Shown piece by piece: positions 36,208-47,700 of a stretch of DNA of 64,000 nt; position 1 is the first letter of the stretch, and the number at the start of each line of letters is the position of its first letter. Position numbers and translations under genes: made by a program. The stretch comes from Phoronis australis. Lineage: Eukaryota > Phoronida > Phoronidae. The notes beneath the pieces were generated by a model. The model worked only from the letters and a program-made list of their open reading frames with translations. It was not told the origin of the DNA and did no database searches. The stretch covers positions 948,811-1,012,810 of the forward strand of contig NMRA01000007.1 in NCBI GenBank assembly GCA_002633005.1, written 5' to 3'.

Positions 36208-37060
36208 AGTTGACCTGATTGACACGCAGCATGCTCCAAATGGCAAGTAAAACTTCATCTTTCGTGTTAAAGACCATTTTTCTACATTCCATATTCTTTT
36301 TCTCTTAGAGTACAAGACTGCGGATGAAGTTGCCAGGATGCTTGAGGAAAGAATGTTCGCATACCTTGGTCTTCTGACTGTAATACATTCAGACAACGGG
36401 AGAGAATTCAATGCATTGCTGAGGGACCTGGCACGAAAGTGGGTCAACACCACCTTTGTGAATGGGCAACCACGCCATGTAATATGTCAAGGTGGTGTTG
36501 AAGTGGGCAATAAGTTTGTGGAGCAGAAACTTGCCAGTGATGGCAGAATATGACCCAGCACCATTCTTATGAACGTTGTGGCTTGGGCGAGTGATGTATA
36601 CCATGAACAACCAGGTTTGTGAGACAACGAAAAAGTCACCATTCGAGGTAATGTATGGCAAGAGAAACAAAAACTCCATTCCATCTTTTGTAGGTGTTGT
36701 TAACGAACAAGATCTTTATAACAGTGTTATGCAGCCCAGAACCAAGCCTTTCCAGTTTAATATGGGTCTAACATATGGTGCGTCACCTAGTGCATTTTTT
36801 GTGTATGTGTATATAGATTCCATTTTTTCACTGTTGTTTCATAGGATGCCAAGATGACGTAACTTGTCCAACTACAGGGTGCTCATTCCAAAAGAGTGCA
36901 TGAGCAGTCCCTTCATGCTGGGTACAAGGTAAAAGAGATCATGGGCAGGGACTTCACAGGTGTGCTGCGCACATTTGTTAAAGAATTTTGCAGAACGAGT
37001 TCCACTTGTGAAAAGAGTGAGCTCCAGTCCTGTTGTCTACCTTGATCGCCTATCGTGGAG
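36208..37060 (+). pseudogene. integrase array unit 2 (type A)
   Basis: The core frame is open over 36338-36553 (LGLLTVIHSDNGREF to VEQKLASDGRI), and an HHCC-like piece lies at 36890-37045. It contains the type-A marker GCATTGCTGAGGGACCTGG and TTATGAACG with the shared TGA. Confidence 0.7.
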
Positions 37061-37204
37061 AACTGCCCGAGGTACCCCATGCAAGTTGACCTGAGAATGG
37101 TTTATAGACAAACTGAAACGTCGATCAATATGTCAGTGTTTACATATACAGTGACTTTAAAATTCGTACTTATATTTTGGGCAAAAACAAAATTAATGTG
37201 ATCA

Positions 37205-38075
37205 AGTTGACCGGATCGACATGCAGCAAGCTCCAGATGACAAGTATAACTTCATCTGTCATATTAAAGGCCATTTTTCTAAATTCCATATTCTTTTTCA
37301 CTTAAGAGTCCAAGACTGCATATAAAGTTGCCAGGATACTTTAGGAAAGGGTGTTCACGCACCTTGGTCTTCTGAGAGTAATACATTCAGACAATGGGAG
37401 AGAATTCAAGAATGTATTGCTGAAGGACCAAGCACAATAGTGGGACAACACCACCTTTGTGATTGGGCAACCATGCCATGCAATATGCCAAGGTGGTGTT
37501 GAAGTGGGCAGTAAGATTGTTGAGCAGAAATTTGCCAAAGTGATGGCAGAATATGACCCAGCACAATTCTCATGAATGTTGTGGCTTGGGCGAGTGATGT
37601 ATGCCACGAACAACCAGGTTTGTGAGACAACGAAAAAGTCACCATTCGAGTTAATGAATGGCAAGACAAACAAAAATCACATTCCATCTTTTGTAGGTGT
37701 TGTTAACGAACAACATCTTTGTAGCAATGTTAAGAAGACCAGAACTAAGCCTTTTCAGTTTACTACGGGTCTAACATATGGTGCGTCACCTAGTGCTTTT
37801 TTTGTGTACGTGTACATACATTCCATTTTTTTCACTGCTGATTTATATGATGCCAAGATAATGTAACTTGCACAACTACAGGGTGCTCATTCCAAAAGAG
37901 TGCATGAGCAGTCCCTTCGTGCTGGGTACAAGAAGGTAAAAGAGATCATGGGCAGGGACTTCACGAGTGTGCCACGCATATTTGTTGAAGAATTTTTCAA
38001 ACGAGTTCCACTTGTGAAAAGAGTGAGCTCTAGTCCTGCTGTCTACCTTGACGGCCTATCGTGGAGAACTGCCTA
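37205..38075 (+). pseudogene. integrase array unit 3 (type B)
   Basis: Type-B markers are TTCACGCACCTTGGTCTTC, GAGAGTAATAC and AAGGACCAAGCACAATAG (an in-frame stop). The HHCC-like piece is at 37890-38073. The shared TGA is present at about 37573. Confidence 0.7.
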
Positions 38076-38204
38076 AGGTACCCAATGCAAGTTGACCCAA
38101 GAATGGTTTATAGACAAACTGAAACGTCGATCAATATGTCACTGTTTACATATGCGCTGACTTTAAAATTTGTACTTATATTTTGGGCAAAAACAAATGT
38201 GATC

Positions 38205-39062
38205 AAGTTGACCTGATCAACATGCAGCATGCTCCAGATGACAAGTATAACTTCATCTTTCGCGTCAAGACCATTTTTCTACATTCCATATTCTTTTTTT
38301 TTTTAAGAGTACAAGACTGCATATGAAGTTGCCAGGATGCTTGAGGAAAGAATGTTCGCATACCTTGGTCTTCTGACTGTAATACATTCAGACAACGGGA
38401 GAGAATTCAATGCATTGCTGAGGGACCTGGCATGAAAGTGGGTCAACACCACCTTTGTGAATGGGCAACCACGCCATGTAATATGTCAAGGTGGTGTTGA
38501 AGTGGGCAATAAGTTTGTGGAGCAGAAACTTGCCAGTGATGGCAGAATATGACCCAGCACCATTCTCATGAATGTTGTGGCTTGGGCGAGTGATGTATAC
38601 CATGAACAACCAGGTTTGTGAGACAACGAAAAAGTCACCATTCAAGGTAATGTATGGCAAGAGAAACAAAAATCCATTTCAGCTTTTGTAGGTGTTGTTA
38701 ACGAACAAAGTCTTTATAGCAGTGCTATGCAGCCCAGAACCAAGCCTTTCCATTTTAGTACGAGACTAACATATGGTGCGTCACCTAGTGCATGTGCATG
38801 TGTATATAGATTCCATTTTTTCACTGTTGTTTCATAGGATGCCAAAATGACGTAACTTGTCCAACTACAGGGTGCTCATTCCAAAAGAGTGCATGAGCAG
38901 TCCCTTCATGCTGGGTACAAGAAGGTAAAAGAGATCATGGGCAGGGACTTCACAGGTGTGCTGCGCACATTTGTTAAAGAATTTTGCAGAACGAGTTCCA
39001 CTTGTGAAAAGAGTGAGCTCCAGTCCTGCTGTCTACCTTGACGGCCTATCGTGGAGAACTGC
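38205..39062 (+). pseudogene. integrase array unit 4 (type A copy)
   Basis: Close copy of unit 2: same markers, with CATGAAAG in place of CACGAAAG adding a stop. Its left part (38205-38330) is almost identical to the start of unit 6 at 40160. Confidence 0.7.
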
Positions 39063-39204
39063 CTGAGGTACCCAATGCAAGTTGACCTGAGAATGGTTTA
39101 TAGACAAACTGAAACGTCGATCAATATGTCAGTGTTTACATATACAGTGACTTTAAAATTCGTACTTATATTTTGGGCAAAAACAAAATAAATGTGATCA
39201 AGTA

Positions 39205-40032
39205 AAACTTCATCTGTCATATTAAAGACCATTTTTCTAAATTCCATATTCTTTTTCACTAAGAGTCCAAGACTGCGTATGAAGTTGCCAGGATGCTTCA
39301 GGAAAGGGTGTTCACGCACCTTGGTCTTCTGAGAGTAATACATTCAGACAATGCGAGAGAATTCAAGAATGCATTGCTGAAGGACCAAGCACAATAGTGG
39401 GACAACACCACCTTTGTGAATGGGTGACCACGCCATGCAATATGCCAAGGTGGTGTTGAAGTGGGCAGTAAGGTTGTGGAGCAGAAACTTGCCAAAGTGA
39501 TGGCAGAATATGACCCAGCACCATTCTCATGAATGTTGTGGCTTGGGAGAGTGATGTATGCCATGAACAACCAGGTTTGTGAGACAACGAAAAAGTCACC
39601 ATTCGAGGTAATGTATGGCAAGACAAACAAAACTTCCATTCCATCTTTTGTAGGTGTTGTTAACAAACAAGATCTTTGTAGCAATGTTAAGAACACCACA
39701 ACTAAGCCTTTCCAGTTTAGTACAGGTCTAACATATGGTGCGTCACCTAGTGCATTTTTTGTGTACGTGTACATACATTCCATTTTTTCACTGTTGATTT
39801 ATATGATGCCAAGATAATGTAACTTGTCCAACTACAGGGTGCTCTTTCCAAAAGAGTGCAGGAGCAGTCCCTTCATGCTTTGTACAAGAAGGTAAAAGAG
39901 ATCATGGGCAGGGACTTCACGGGTGTGCCACGCATATTTGTTGAAGAATTTTTCAAACGAGTTCCACTTGTGAAAAGTGTGAGCTCTAGTCCTGCTGTCT
40001 ACCTTGATGGCCTATCGTGGAGAACTGCCTAA
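39205..40032 (+). pseudogene. integrase array unit 5 (type B copy)
   Basis: Close copy of unit 3: same TTCACGCACC and ACCAAGCACAATAG markers, with GATGCGAGAG in place of GATGGGAGAG, which alters the conserved NGRE motif. The tail at 40080-40160 is the same as the tail of unit 3. Confidence 0.7.
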
Positions 40033-40159
40033 GGTACCCAATGCAAGTTGACCCAAGAATGGTTTATAGACAAACTGAAACGTCGATCAATATGTCACTG
40101 TTTACATATGCGCTGACTTTAAAATTTGTACTTATATTTTGGGCAAAAACAAATGTGAT

Positions 40160-40520
40160 CAAGTTGACCTGATCAACATGCAGCATGCTCCAGATGACAA
40201 GTATAACTTCATCTTTCGCGTCAAGACCATTTTTCTACATTCCATATTCTTTTTTTCTTAAGAGTACAAGACTGCATATGAAGTTGCCAGGATGCTTGAG
40301 GAAAGAATGTTCGCATACCTTGGTCTTCTGACAGTAATACATTCAGACAATGGGAGAGAATTCAAGAATGGATTGCAGATTGCTGAAGGACCTGGCACAG
40401 TAGTGGGACAACAGCACCTTTGTGAATGGGCAACTATGCCATGCACAATGCCAAGGAGGTGTTGAAGTTGGCAATAAGATTGTAGAGCAGAAACTTGCTA
40501 AAATGATGGCAGAATATGAC
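40160..40520 (+). pseudogene. integrase array unit 6, truncated
   Basis: Core present to GATGGCAGAATATGACC, then an abrupt junction at about 40520 to unrelated sequence (GCTCCCTTTACTCTTTCC and the gag-like ORF). An 8-base insertion (GATTGCAGATTGCTG) duplicates part of the core. Confidence 0.65.
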
Positions 40521-40616
40521 CAGTTCGTTCTTTTTACCTCTTAGCCTAGCCATTAAGTTGATGGCATGTTGTTTCATAGTTCCATTTTTGCTCCCTTTAC
40601 TCTTTCCTTTCAGCAT

Positions 40617-41373
40617 GCCACGACAATCAACCAGAAAAACTCCTCGCCATATCAGACTCGTCGACCATCTCACCAAGAGCCACCCGTCATCCACCTCAAC
40701 TGTAACTTCGAATCTCCACATGCATTTACGCAGCAATTTGACACTTCGCGACGGCTTACGGGACTTACTCACCAACAATCCACCTCAGCCTTTGGAGACA
40801 TCAACCTAGCCAACCATCAATAACACGGAGATTCCTTCAACTGTTCACCAGACTACACTTACGCCAACCGTCCTCACCTCCACATCACCGAGTATGTCTT
40901 CATTGGCTACAGACATACCCCCATCACTGGAACACCATATGCCACCCATCGAAGGAATCCTTGACGCATCTGTCCATACCTCCCAGGCTTTGGGCTTCAA
41001 CTTGGACACCTAAACGAAAAACCTCATGTGGACAGACCAATAAGTCAAATTTAGTCACCTTCTTAATCCAGTTTCATCTCCGCAGCTTCAGCTCACTACT
41101 GTTAACCACCAACCAGTTTTCTCCCCAACCCCCAAATCTTGCCCCATCAACGTGTTCCAGTGGAACCAAGCATTCCTCATCCATTTAGCCATCTACAGCA
41201 CCTGTCACCCACATCAAGCACCTCATCTCGCAAAATTTTGTCACACCATACTCTTCATCAATCATCATTTAAGTTTTGCCCCCGCCATGTTCTATGATCA
41301 ACAGTTTTGTCAACTTCGCTCAACTAACCCTGTTCCTTGGAAAGCCACCAATATCGTGGGAACAGATTGAGGT
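40617..41373 (+). pseudogene. gag-like ORF remnant, right copy
   Basis: Begins MPRQSTRKTPRHIRLVDHL and continues, after a frame change, through a Ser/Thr/Pro-rich linker to IEGILDASVHTSQALGFNLD and a stop. After further breaks it reads MFQWNQAFLIHLAIYSTCHP and MFYDQQFCQLRSTNPVPW. The last part matches 35990-36180. The order (basic N terminus, linker, helical block) suits a retroelement gag; the clade is not determined. Confidence 0.45.
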
Positions 41374-41559
41374 CATCCATGCAAGTTGACCTGATCGACA
41401 TGCAGCATGCTCCAGATGGCAGATGACGATGGGCGGAGAATATAACGACCGAAACGTCGTGACAGTGTAAATAGACTAGAGGTCAGTGTAAATAGACCAA
41501 GAGATTTTAATAATAGTTGTAATGCGCCACCATCTCAGAGCGGTTTCAGAAAGTCAAAA

Positions 41560-41965
41560 AACAAGTAAAACTTTATCTGTCATGTTAAAGACCATTTTTC
41601 TAAATTTCATATTCTTTTTCCTTTAGAGTACAAGACTGCGTATGAAGTTGCCAGGACGCTTGAGGAAAGAATGTTCGCAAACCTTGGTCTTCTGACTGTA
41701 ATACATTCAGACAATGGGAGAGAATTCAAGAGTGCATTGCTGAAGAACCTGGCAGAGTAGTGGGACAACACCACCTTTGTGAATGGGCGACCACTCCATG
41801 CACAATGCCACGGTGGTGTTGAAGTGGGTAATAAGATCGTGGAGCAGGAACAACCAGGTTTGTGAGACAACGAAAAAGTCACCATTCGAAGTAATGTATG
41901 GCAAGAAAAACAAAAATTCCATTCCATCTTTTGTGGTTGTTAACGAACAGGATCTTTACAGCCCT
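41560..41965 (+). pseudogene. integrase array unit 7
   Basis: Core with VARTLEERMFANLGLLTVIH and HSDNGREF, an in-frame TAG at the usual place, and an internal deletion joining GGAGCAG to GAACAACCAGG, so the segment with the shared TGA is missing. It leads into the proline/threonine-rich linker and the C-terminal domain. Confidence 0.65.
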
Positions 41966-42242
41966 ACTGACTATTGTTGTTCCACTGTCACCGAGTTGCC
42001 AGACTTGGCTGATTAACCTGCTGCATCACTGACAACTCCGACCAACAGCAAGACACCAGACATGTGATCCATTCGTGCTTCACCAGCCAGAAACATGAAC
42101 CCTGCTGGTACTCCAGGTACAGACACCAACACATAAAACTCCAGACACCCTGAGCAAGCACCCAGTTCAACTTCTCACCCGGATAATAGCAGCACTTCTC
42201 AGTTCATTTCAGGTATGGTGAATACAGACTGACATAATAACT

Positions 42243-42602
42243 TCACCTGAATCCTTGTCGCATAAGAGAGCAAAGGTAAGGCATGAAGCTCCCGCAGCAA
42301 CTTTGAACAATGCCACAAGGATGAAAGAAAGGTACAAGAAGTTTGGTAACAACATCTGCGAATTTCGTGTAGGAGACAACATGACTGTAGGACTCCCACA
42401 AGCTCACAGGCCAACCTGTGAGATGAGGCGTCTTCCGGCCAAGAGCTACAAGGCCAGTGGAAATGCCCATGTCCAATACAGGTTAGTCACTCCATTTGGT
42501 ATTGTCAAAGGATGCTTCTGGGAAGGCGACTTGGCACAGTACCATGGAGAAATCAATTCGAATATGGACAAGACAGTGACATTAAGGGAAGTAGCTGGGT
42601 AG
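42243..42602 (+). pseudogene. integrase C-terminal region
   Basis: An open frame of about 115 codons: SHKRAKVRHEAPAATLNNAT, RMKERYKKFGNNICEFRVGD, NMTVGLPQAH, ending after WEGDLAQYHGEIN and a stop at 42600. The VGD-MTV-LP pattern after a basic helix is that of the C-terminal, SH3-like part of KRBA2/SCAND3-type integrases. It is separated from unit 7 by a Pro/Thr-rich broken stretch (41960-42240) and is likely the true 3' end of the original element. Confidence 0.6.
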
Positions 42603-44737
42603 GCTAATCCAAACACTTCTTTTCTTATCAAAAATGCAAGTGGCAAGGCAGTGTATCACCAAAACATGTCGCTGTCTCAAGAACAGTGTACCCTGCAGTA
42701 CACACTGCCATCCATCCCACACATGTAAGAATGCTAGTGACTGATTTGAATCCAATACAATCTCAACTTCATACAAGTTCTGCAAGAACTCCGACCTTGC
42801 CGAAATAAAAAGGCATAACACATGGTTAAAGTGTAATTTGCAAGGTCCAAGTATGTTCAATTGCAATAATATATTCAATGTATTGCTATTTGGATGTGTT
42901 TTATTCAAATTATAGTATTGTTTCTTTGGTTATTTTAAAAAACGAAAATCCGCGAAAAGTTGATCTTTGACACCGTGACATGGTGTTGGGGAACACAAAC
43001 TAGATCATATCACACAATGCAGTTCACCGCCATTATATCACAGTACACGACGAACAAAAACCGTTCAAACTTGGCGTGTGCGCTAACTATTTTAACACCA
43101 CCCAGATGGAAGGCACGAGCTCATTTAAATTCCCAAGACAAGCATCTGGCCGTCGGAATTGTTCGGCAAAAATCGGTGAAATACGCACCACCAGTGTATG
43201 TGATCATCTGCATTCTATGATCGTTCGTCAGCGGGAGGCATCGAGTCAGAGAATGAATGTACATTTTAAGGGAGAAATTGGAGAGGCTTGCATAACATGC
43301 TGAGAAGGATGCGTTACGACTCTACGGCCTTTTTTGTAGACAGTACCTACGCTGGATCCTCCATGATTTCGTTAAGCAATCTGGGATTTTCAGTTTTCAC
43401 GACCTCATATTTCAGAATTTTTGCCAGGTTCCTGGAGAAGGCACTGATAATAGACTTACTATTCAAAAGAAGTGCTATAGAATTGGTTGGTCCTATAACC
43501 CTACCCTCAGAGGATAATCGCAGATATATTTTGACAATAGTTGGTTATGCCACTGTGGAACACAGAGGGCGCTAGTTATCATTGTTGCTGAGAGGTGAAA
43601 AGAGAAACATAGATGGTGGACAGGACCAAGGATTCAAAGAGCCAACTAGGAGCAAATCACAGCTTCCTACAAGAGCGGAGAATTTGGATGAGCAAGCGTT
43701 CAAAAAGAGAATGGATAAGACATTTAAGAAGACGACAGACAAGGAGCGACAAGTATATCTTGCCTTTGTCAGGCCAATAGTCATCTCAGTATTAAGATGA
43801 CATGGGCACTCACACTATTCTTGAATACACACTAAGGCATCTTCAGCACTCCACTACTTCATGGAGGCTGATGACACGATTCTCAGCTGCTCTCCGATTG
43901 GTGTTTTTTACCAAACTTCAAACTGCATGACCAAACACTGCATAACTTTTGAACCAGTTAACAAGTTTCGTAATGTCTAGCAACAGGTCCACACTAGCAA
44001 GCATGTATTAGATGACTAAATCAAAGTTTGGTCAGATTTTGCTCAACAGGAACGTGCTAGGTACTGGCGTCAACTGAGTCTACAGGATAACTTAGTTAAC
44101 AAGATGTACCAGTGGAAAACAACAATACAATTTTGCTTAACATTTTTACAAGTAAGCAGCAGCCCTCCCTACTGGGGACTCCGAGGGAGATGAATGTTGC
44201 ATACAAATTATCGCAACAACATCGTGGCTTGCAAGGTAAGCTTCCAACCAAATTACGTGAACAACTGCATGACAAGATACCCTTCTTATGAACTGAAATC
44301 ATGGGCAATGAATACTTAATTTCAATTACACCAAATTGTTGAAGCATCCAAAAAGGCCATTCCTACTTTTCAGACAGCCTAATACTGAGCAGAACGAGTA
44401 TTTCTCAATTCCATCAACTAGGATTGACAACAGGTGTCAGCAGTGAGATTGGATCTGTCAGTAGTGTAGCCATAACGTAAAACACCATGTTCCAGTTAAA
44501 CTGCTACCCGTCTTATTACAGGTGACAGCATTTCATTAACATGAAGGCTTTGTTATAACTGTAAATGAATCACATCTCAAAATCGATAACTGTTTTACAA
44601 CCACACAACAAAAAGAGACGTCAGAGATCTACAACAGATTGAATGCTCACTGCCACCTGTCTTCAACAAGTGACACCTATTCCACCACGTATAACGTTAA
44701 GTAACAAGACGAGTGTTACTTGAGTGATGTTGGCACC
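42603..44737. other. intergenic, retroelement debris, 3' flank of CCHCR1
   Basis: Apart from the fragment at 43471-43562, no gene is seen. The right end should hold the 3' untranslated region and poly-A signal of CCHCR1 (minus strand); no convincing signal was assigned. Confidence 0.4.
43471..43562 (+). pseudogene. second, unrelated Gypsy integrase fragment
   Basis: IELVGPITLPSEDNRRYILT followed by IVGYAT matches the start of the Gypsy integrase core (D-VGP--PSE-G-RYILT-VDYAT), with the first catalytic Asp region altered. It differs from the array units. A basic/acidic frame follows (43582-43800, TRSKSQLPTRAENLDEQ) that I cannot assign. Confidence 0.55.
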
Positions 44738-47700
44738 TCAGTCGGTCTCCAGCTGTGATGTAAGCTGCTCAAGGTCTTGAAGAATGTTCTCAACTGGTTC
44801 TGAAAAGCAAGAATTCGGGTAAAAAGGAATTATGAATACACATCAAGAATAAGTCAGTTACTACTTAAAGCCCAACTTTAGCGAAATTTTGTTATTCAGA
44901 TGTAAATGTAAGCCCATCAAATGATAGGTGAAGCTGCCTTTTCGTGCCATGTTGCGTCACTGCGAGATCCCAGCACAAACAACAAAAGGTTGAATAGAAC
45001 ACCATTGCGTGCAGGTGTTATTCGCAGCTGTTTGAATTAAAAAGTGAATCTCAAAAAGCGAATCTCGCCGTGACGTAGACAAAAGCAAGCCCATACGCCT
45101 AACAGTTCGTTACATTTGGCAATTTATTACACTAGTGGGCTCAGAGCGATGCTCTTAACATACTGTACGAACCAAATTTACAGGTGTTACCGTTCAAGGC
45201 AGGCTTTAATACCAAACACACACAGTCACTGGCTTCCTCAAAGGGAATGTCGTCTACATGAGCACCAACAGTTTAATAAATGGCAAATCAAACTGCCAGC
45301 TAATACTCAAACCTCGCTGGTTCCCTGCGTGCCGCTAGGTGGGGCGGTAGCCGCGCCAGCACGCGGGTATCACTTAATTTTCATCAGAAAATTTTTTTAC
45401 ACCGGCGTTTCTGATTGGCTGGTCGAATTCTCAACAGGGAGCGCTTTACGCAAACAAACTGGCATGACTGATGAACTGAAGTGTAAATGTGGTCTGTTGT
45501 ACAGACAAATCGGTGCGTAAAATTTATGTTCAGGAAATGTGAAGCCTAGAAATTGTGACTGCGCCTTTTCGGAATGCATCTTTCTACTGTCGATGACTTG
45601 TTTACCATACTGTCCTGTATCCATACAGTGTGAATAACACACCTGTTAAAAGTCGACCAGAGTGTTTATTGTACATGGATGTGCTTCAAGCACGCGGCTA
45701 TTAAACATCCCTGCAGAAACGAAACAGTTGCTGCTGCAACGCCACTTGCATGACAATGCTAAAAATCGTTCACAGTCCGCCAGTTTTTCACCAATGACTG
45801 CTGAGGTTACATCAACCAATGCTAAAGCACGTGCCACTGCGTGATACCTGCGTGCTGGCTATGGCCACACAGGGAACCAGCGAGATACTCAAACTTGCAA
45901 CAAAATGAACATGGCATGCTTAGGTGACACCAATAACTCTAGCTGTCAAAAATTGGCAAATTTCAGAGCAAACAATTTCGCCTAATTACTTCCCCGGATC
46001 TAATCTTTTAACTCACAGTCGAACTTGAAATTATTTTGTTGTTCAGTTCTATGGTGCGAGCTCAACATAAAATGTCTAGTATTCTGTGCTTGAGTTTACA
46101 TGGATAACTGAGTAACTTAATGTTGCACTTGAAGACCTCAGCATCGAAGCTATGAGTCAGAGTCTCAATTCGAAACCTCGAGTTTTTGCTTGAAATCTCG
46201 AGTTTCCACTCTAGTTTGAAGCTTGAACCTAAAGTTTGCCAAATGTGAATTTGGACTAGAGTGGTATGCAAAATTCATAACATACTCAAAAAATAAAAAA
46301 ATAAAGAATTAGTTTACAATCATGTTAAAGGAGAACGGAAATGGATCAAATATACTTTTGAGTTTGATTTTGAGTAAAAAGATCAGATCCCTGGCTTAGA
46401 TTGGCACAACTGCAAAATTTTAGGATCAAATTGTGTCAACATGCCTAAGTACCTTGCTGAGTGTCACTCTGCCACACAGGAGGTCTGAGCAATTGGGAGT
46501 TATCTCCCGTCTCATCCACCACTGGAGCAGGTCGACGAGACTTGAGCTTGTTGAGCAAGCCTTCTTGTCGTATGGTTGACTGGAAGAAATACAGAGAAAC
46601 AATACAACAACGTTCAAGATGAAATCTCAAAAACGCTGTTACAGTTTTCTAAATTTTCATTTGGTTTTAAGATTCATAAAAAATTTATAGGTCCTATTTT
46701 TGATAGCCCTCATACAAAAGTGGAACATTTTAAAAACAATTCCAAACAGCCTGAATCCTATCAGCCATTTCTGAGATATCATTTTACAAAGTTTGCCGAA
46801 TGTGGTCACTTTGCGAGGGTCCAACATAATCTTAGAGCTGAGAATAACCAAAACACTTAGATTGTCAATACAAAAGTTTTTGCCATTTTATATTTATTTT
46901 AATTAAAAAAAAAAAAATAATACAGAGTACAATGACATTACGTACTAGTTCTTTCCAAGTTACATGACCTTTTAGAGTATCAAAACCAGCATTGACAAAG
47001 GAAATTTCTAAACATAACCATGTGTTAGAAAGTGTCTCTATCTTTGGAAGAAATATGGCTTGGCTAAGCTACGGAACTTGTGGAGAATTATCACATATTA
47101 TTGCACGATCACTGATGTTTCCATGCTCTGATTGTATGAAAAATGGAACTGTAACATCCGACATGGCGTAATATTGACCAATTAATAATATTGACCAATT
47201 AATAATATTGACCAATTAATAATATTGACCAATTAACTGTGGAACATCATTTTCCTTCACAGCACCCGGACAACAGATGTCACTACTTACAATCTGAGCG
47301 ATCAGATGTTATTGAAACTATAAACCCTGACCACAAAGCAAGACGACAAAGTCAGTACACCAAAGGAAGTAAGAACAAGATCTAATAAGAGACAACAAAA
47401 TCAAAGGAAAGATACATCAGCGGTGATGCAATAAGATAAGTATGGACCGATCCCTCCAGCGAATTGGATCTTATGGACCTCAGAGGAGACATATTGGCCG
47501 ATACCACCCTCAAGAACGGTCCATATTTGTGTAATATACTAAACAAGCTACCAGCATTAAATTCTTCTCTGCTTCCATGTTCTTAAGAAGCTTCTCTTGC
47601 CGGCTCACTAAGTCTTTGTAGTAATCTTCTACTGACTTCAGGTGCTCTGCATTCCTCTCTTTGTCGTGTGCTGCCCGCCGTTCCATCTGCCTCAGATTAA

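Larger units (their letters stand above)
35500..41960 (+). mobile_element. tandem array of decayed integrase-core units
   Basis: Seven copies of an integrase catalytic core lie head to tail. The second catalytic motif (HSDNGREF, DNA CATTCAGACAA) falls at about 35611, 36391, 37384, 38384, 39341, 40340 and 41704, giving spacings of 780, 993, 1000, 957, 999 and 1364 bp. A full unit runs: linker with VDLID (first Asp), core with HSDNGREF (second Asp) and GGVEVGN (Glu), then WLGRVMY-MNNQVCETTKKSPFEVMYGK, a roughly 200-bp spacer, and the HHCC-like piece. Units 2 and 4 are nearly identical, as are units 3 and 5, so the order is A-B-A-B with a repeat period of about 1.95-2.0 kb. All units are broken. 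Confidence 0.8.

Noticed and set aside
35538-39783. Minus-strand frames with GDFFVVSQTWLFM and similar peptides repeated along the array
   Set aside because: They are antisense shadows of the integrase units; the plus strand carries the DDE motifs.
41430-41500. GACCGAAACGTCG motif with short AGTGTAAATAGAC repeats
   Set aside because: Looks like a short junction remnant; no element boundary or coding sequence could be tied to it.
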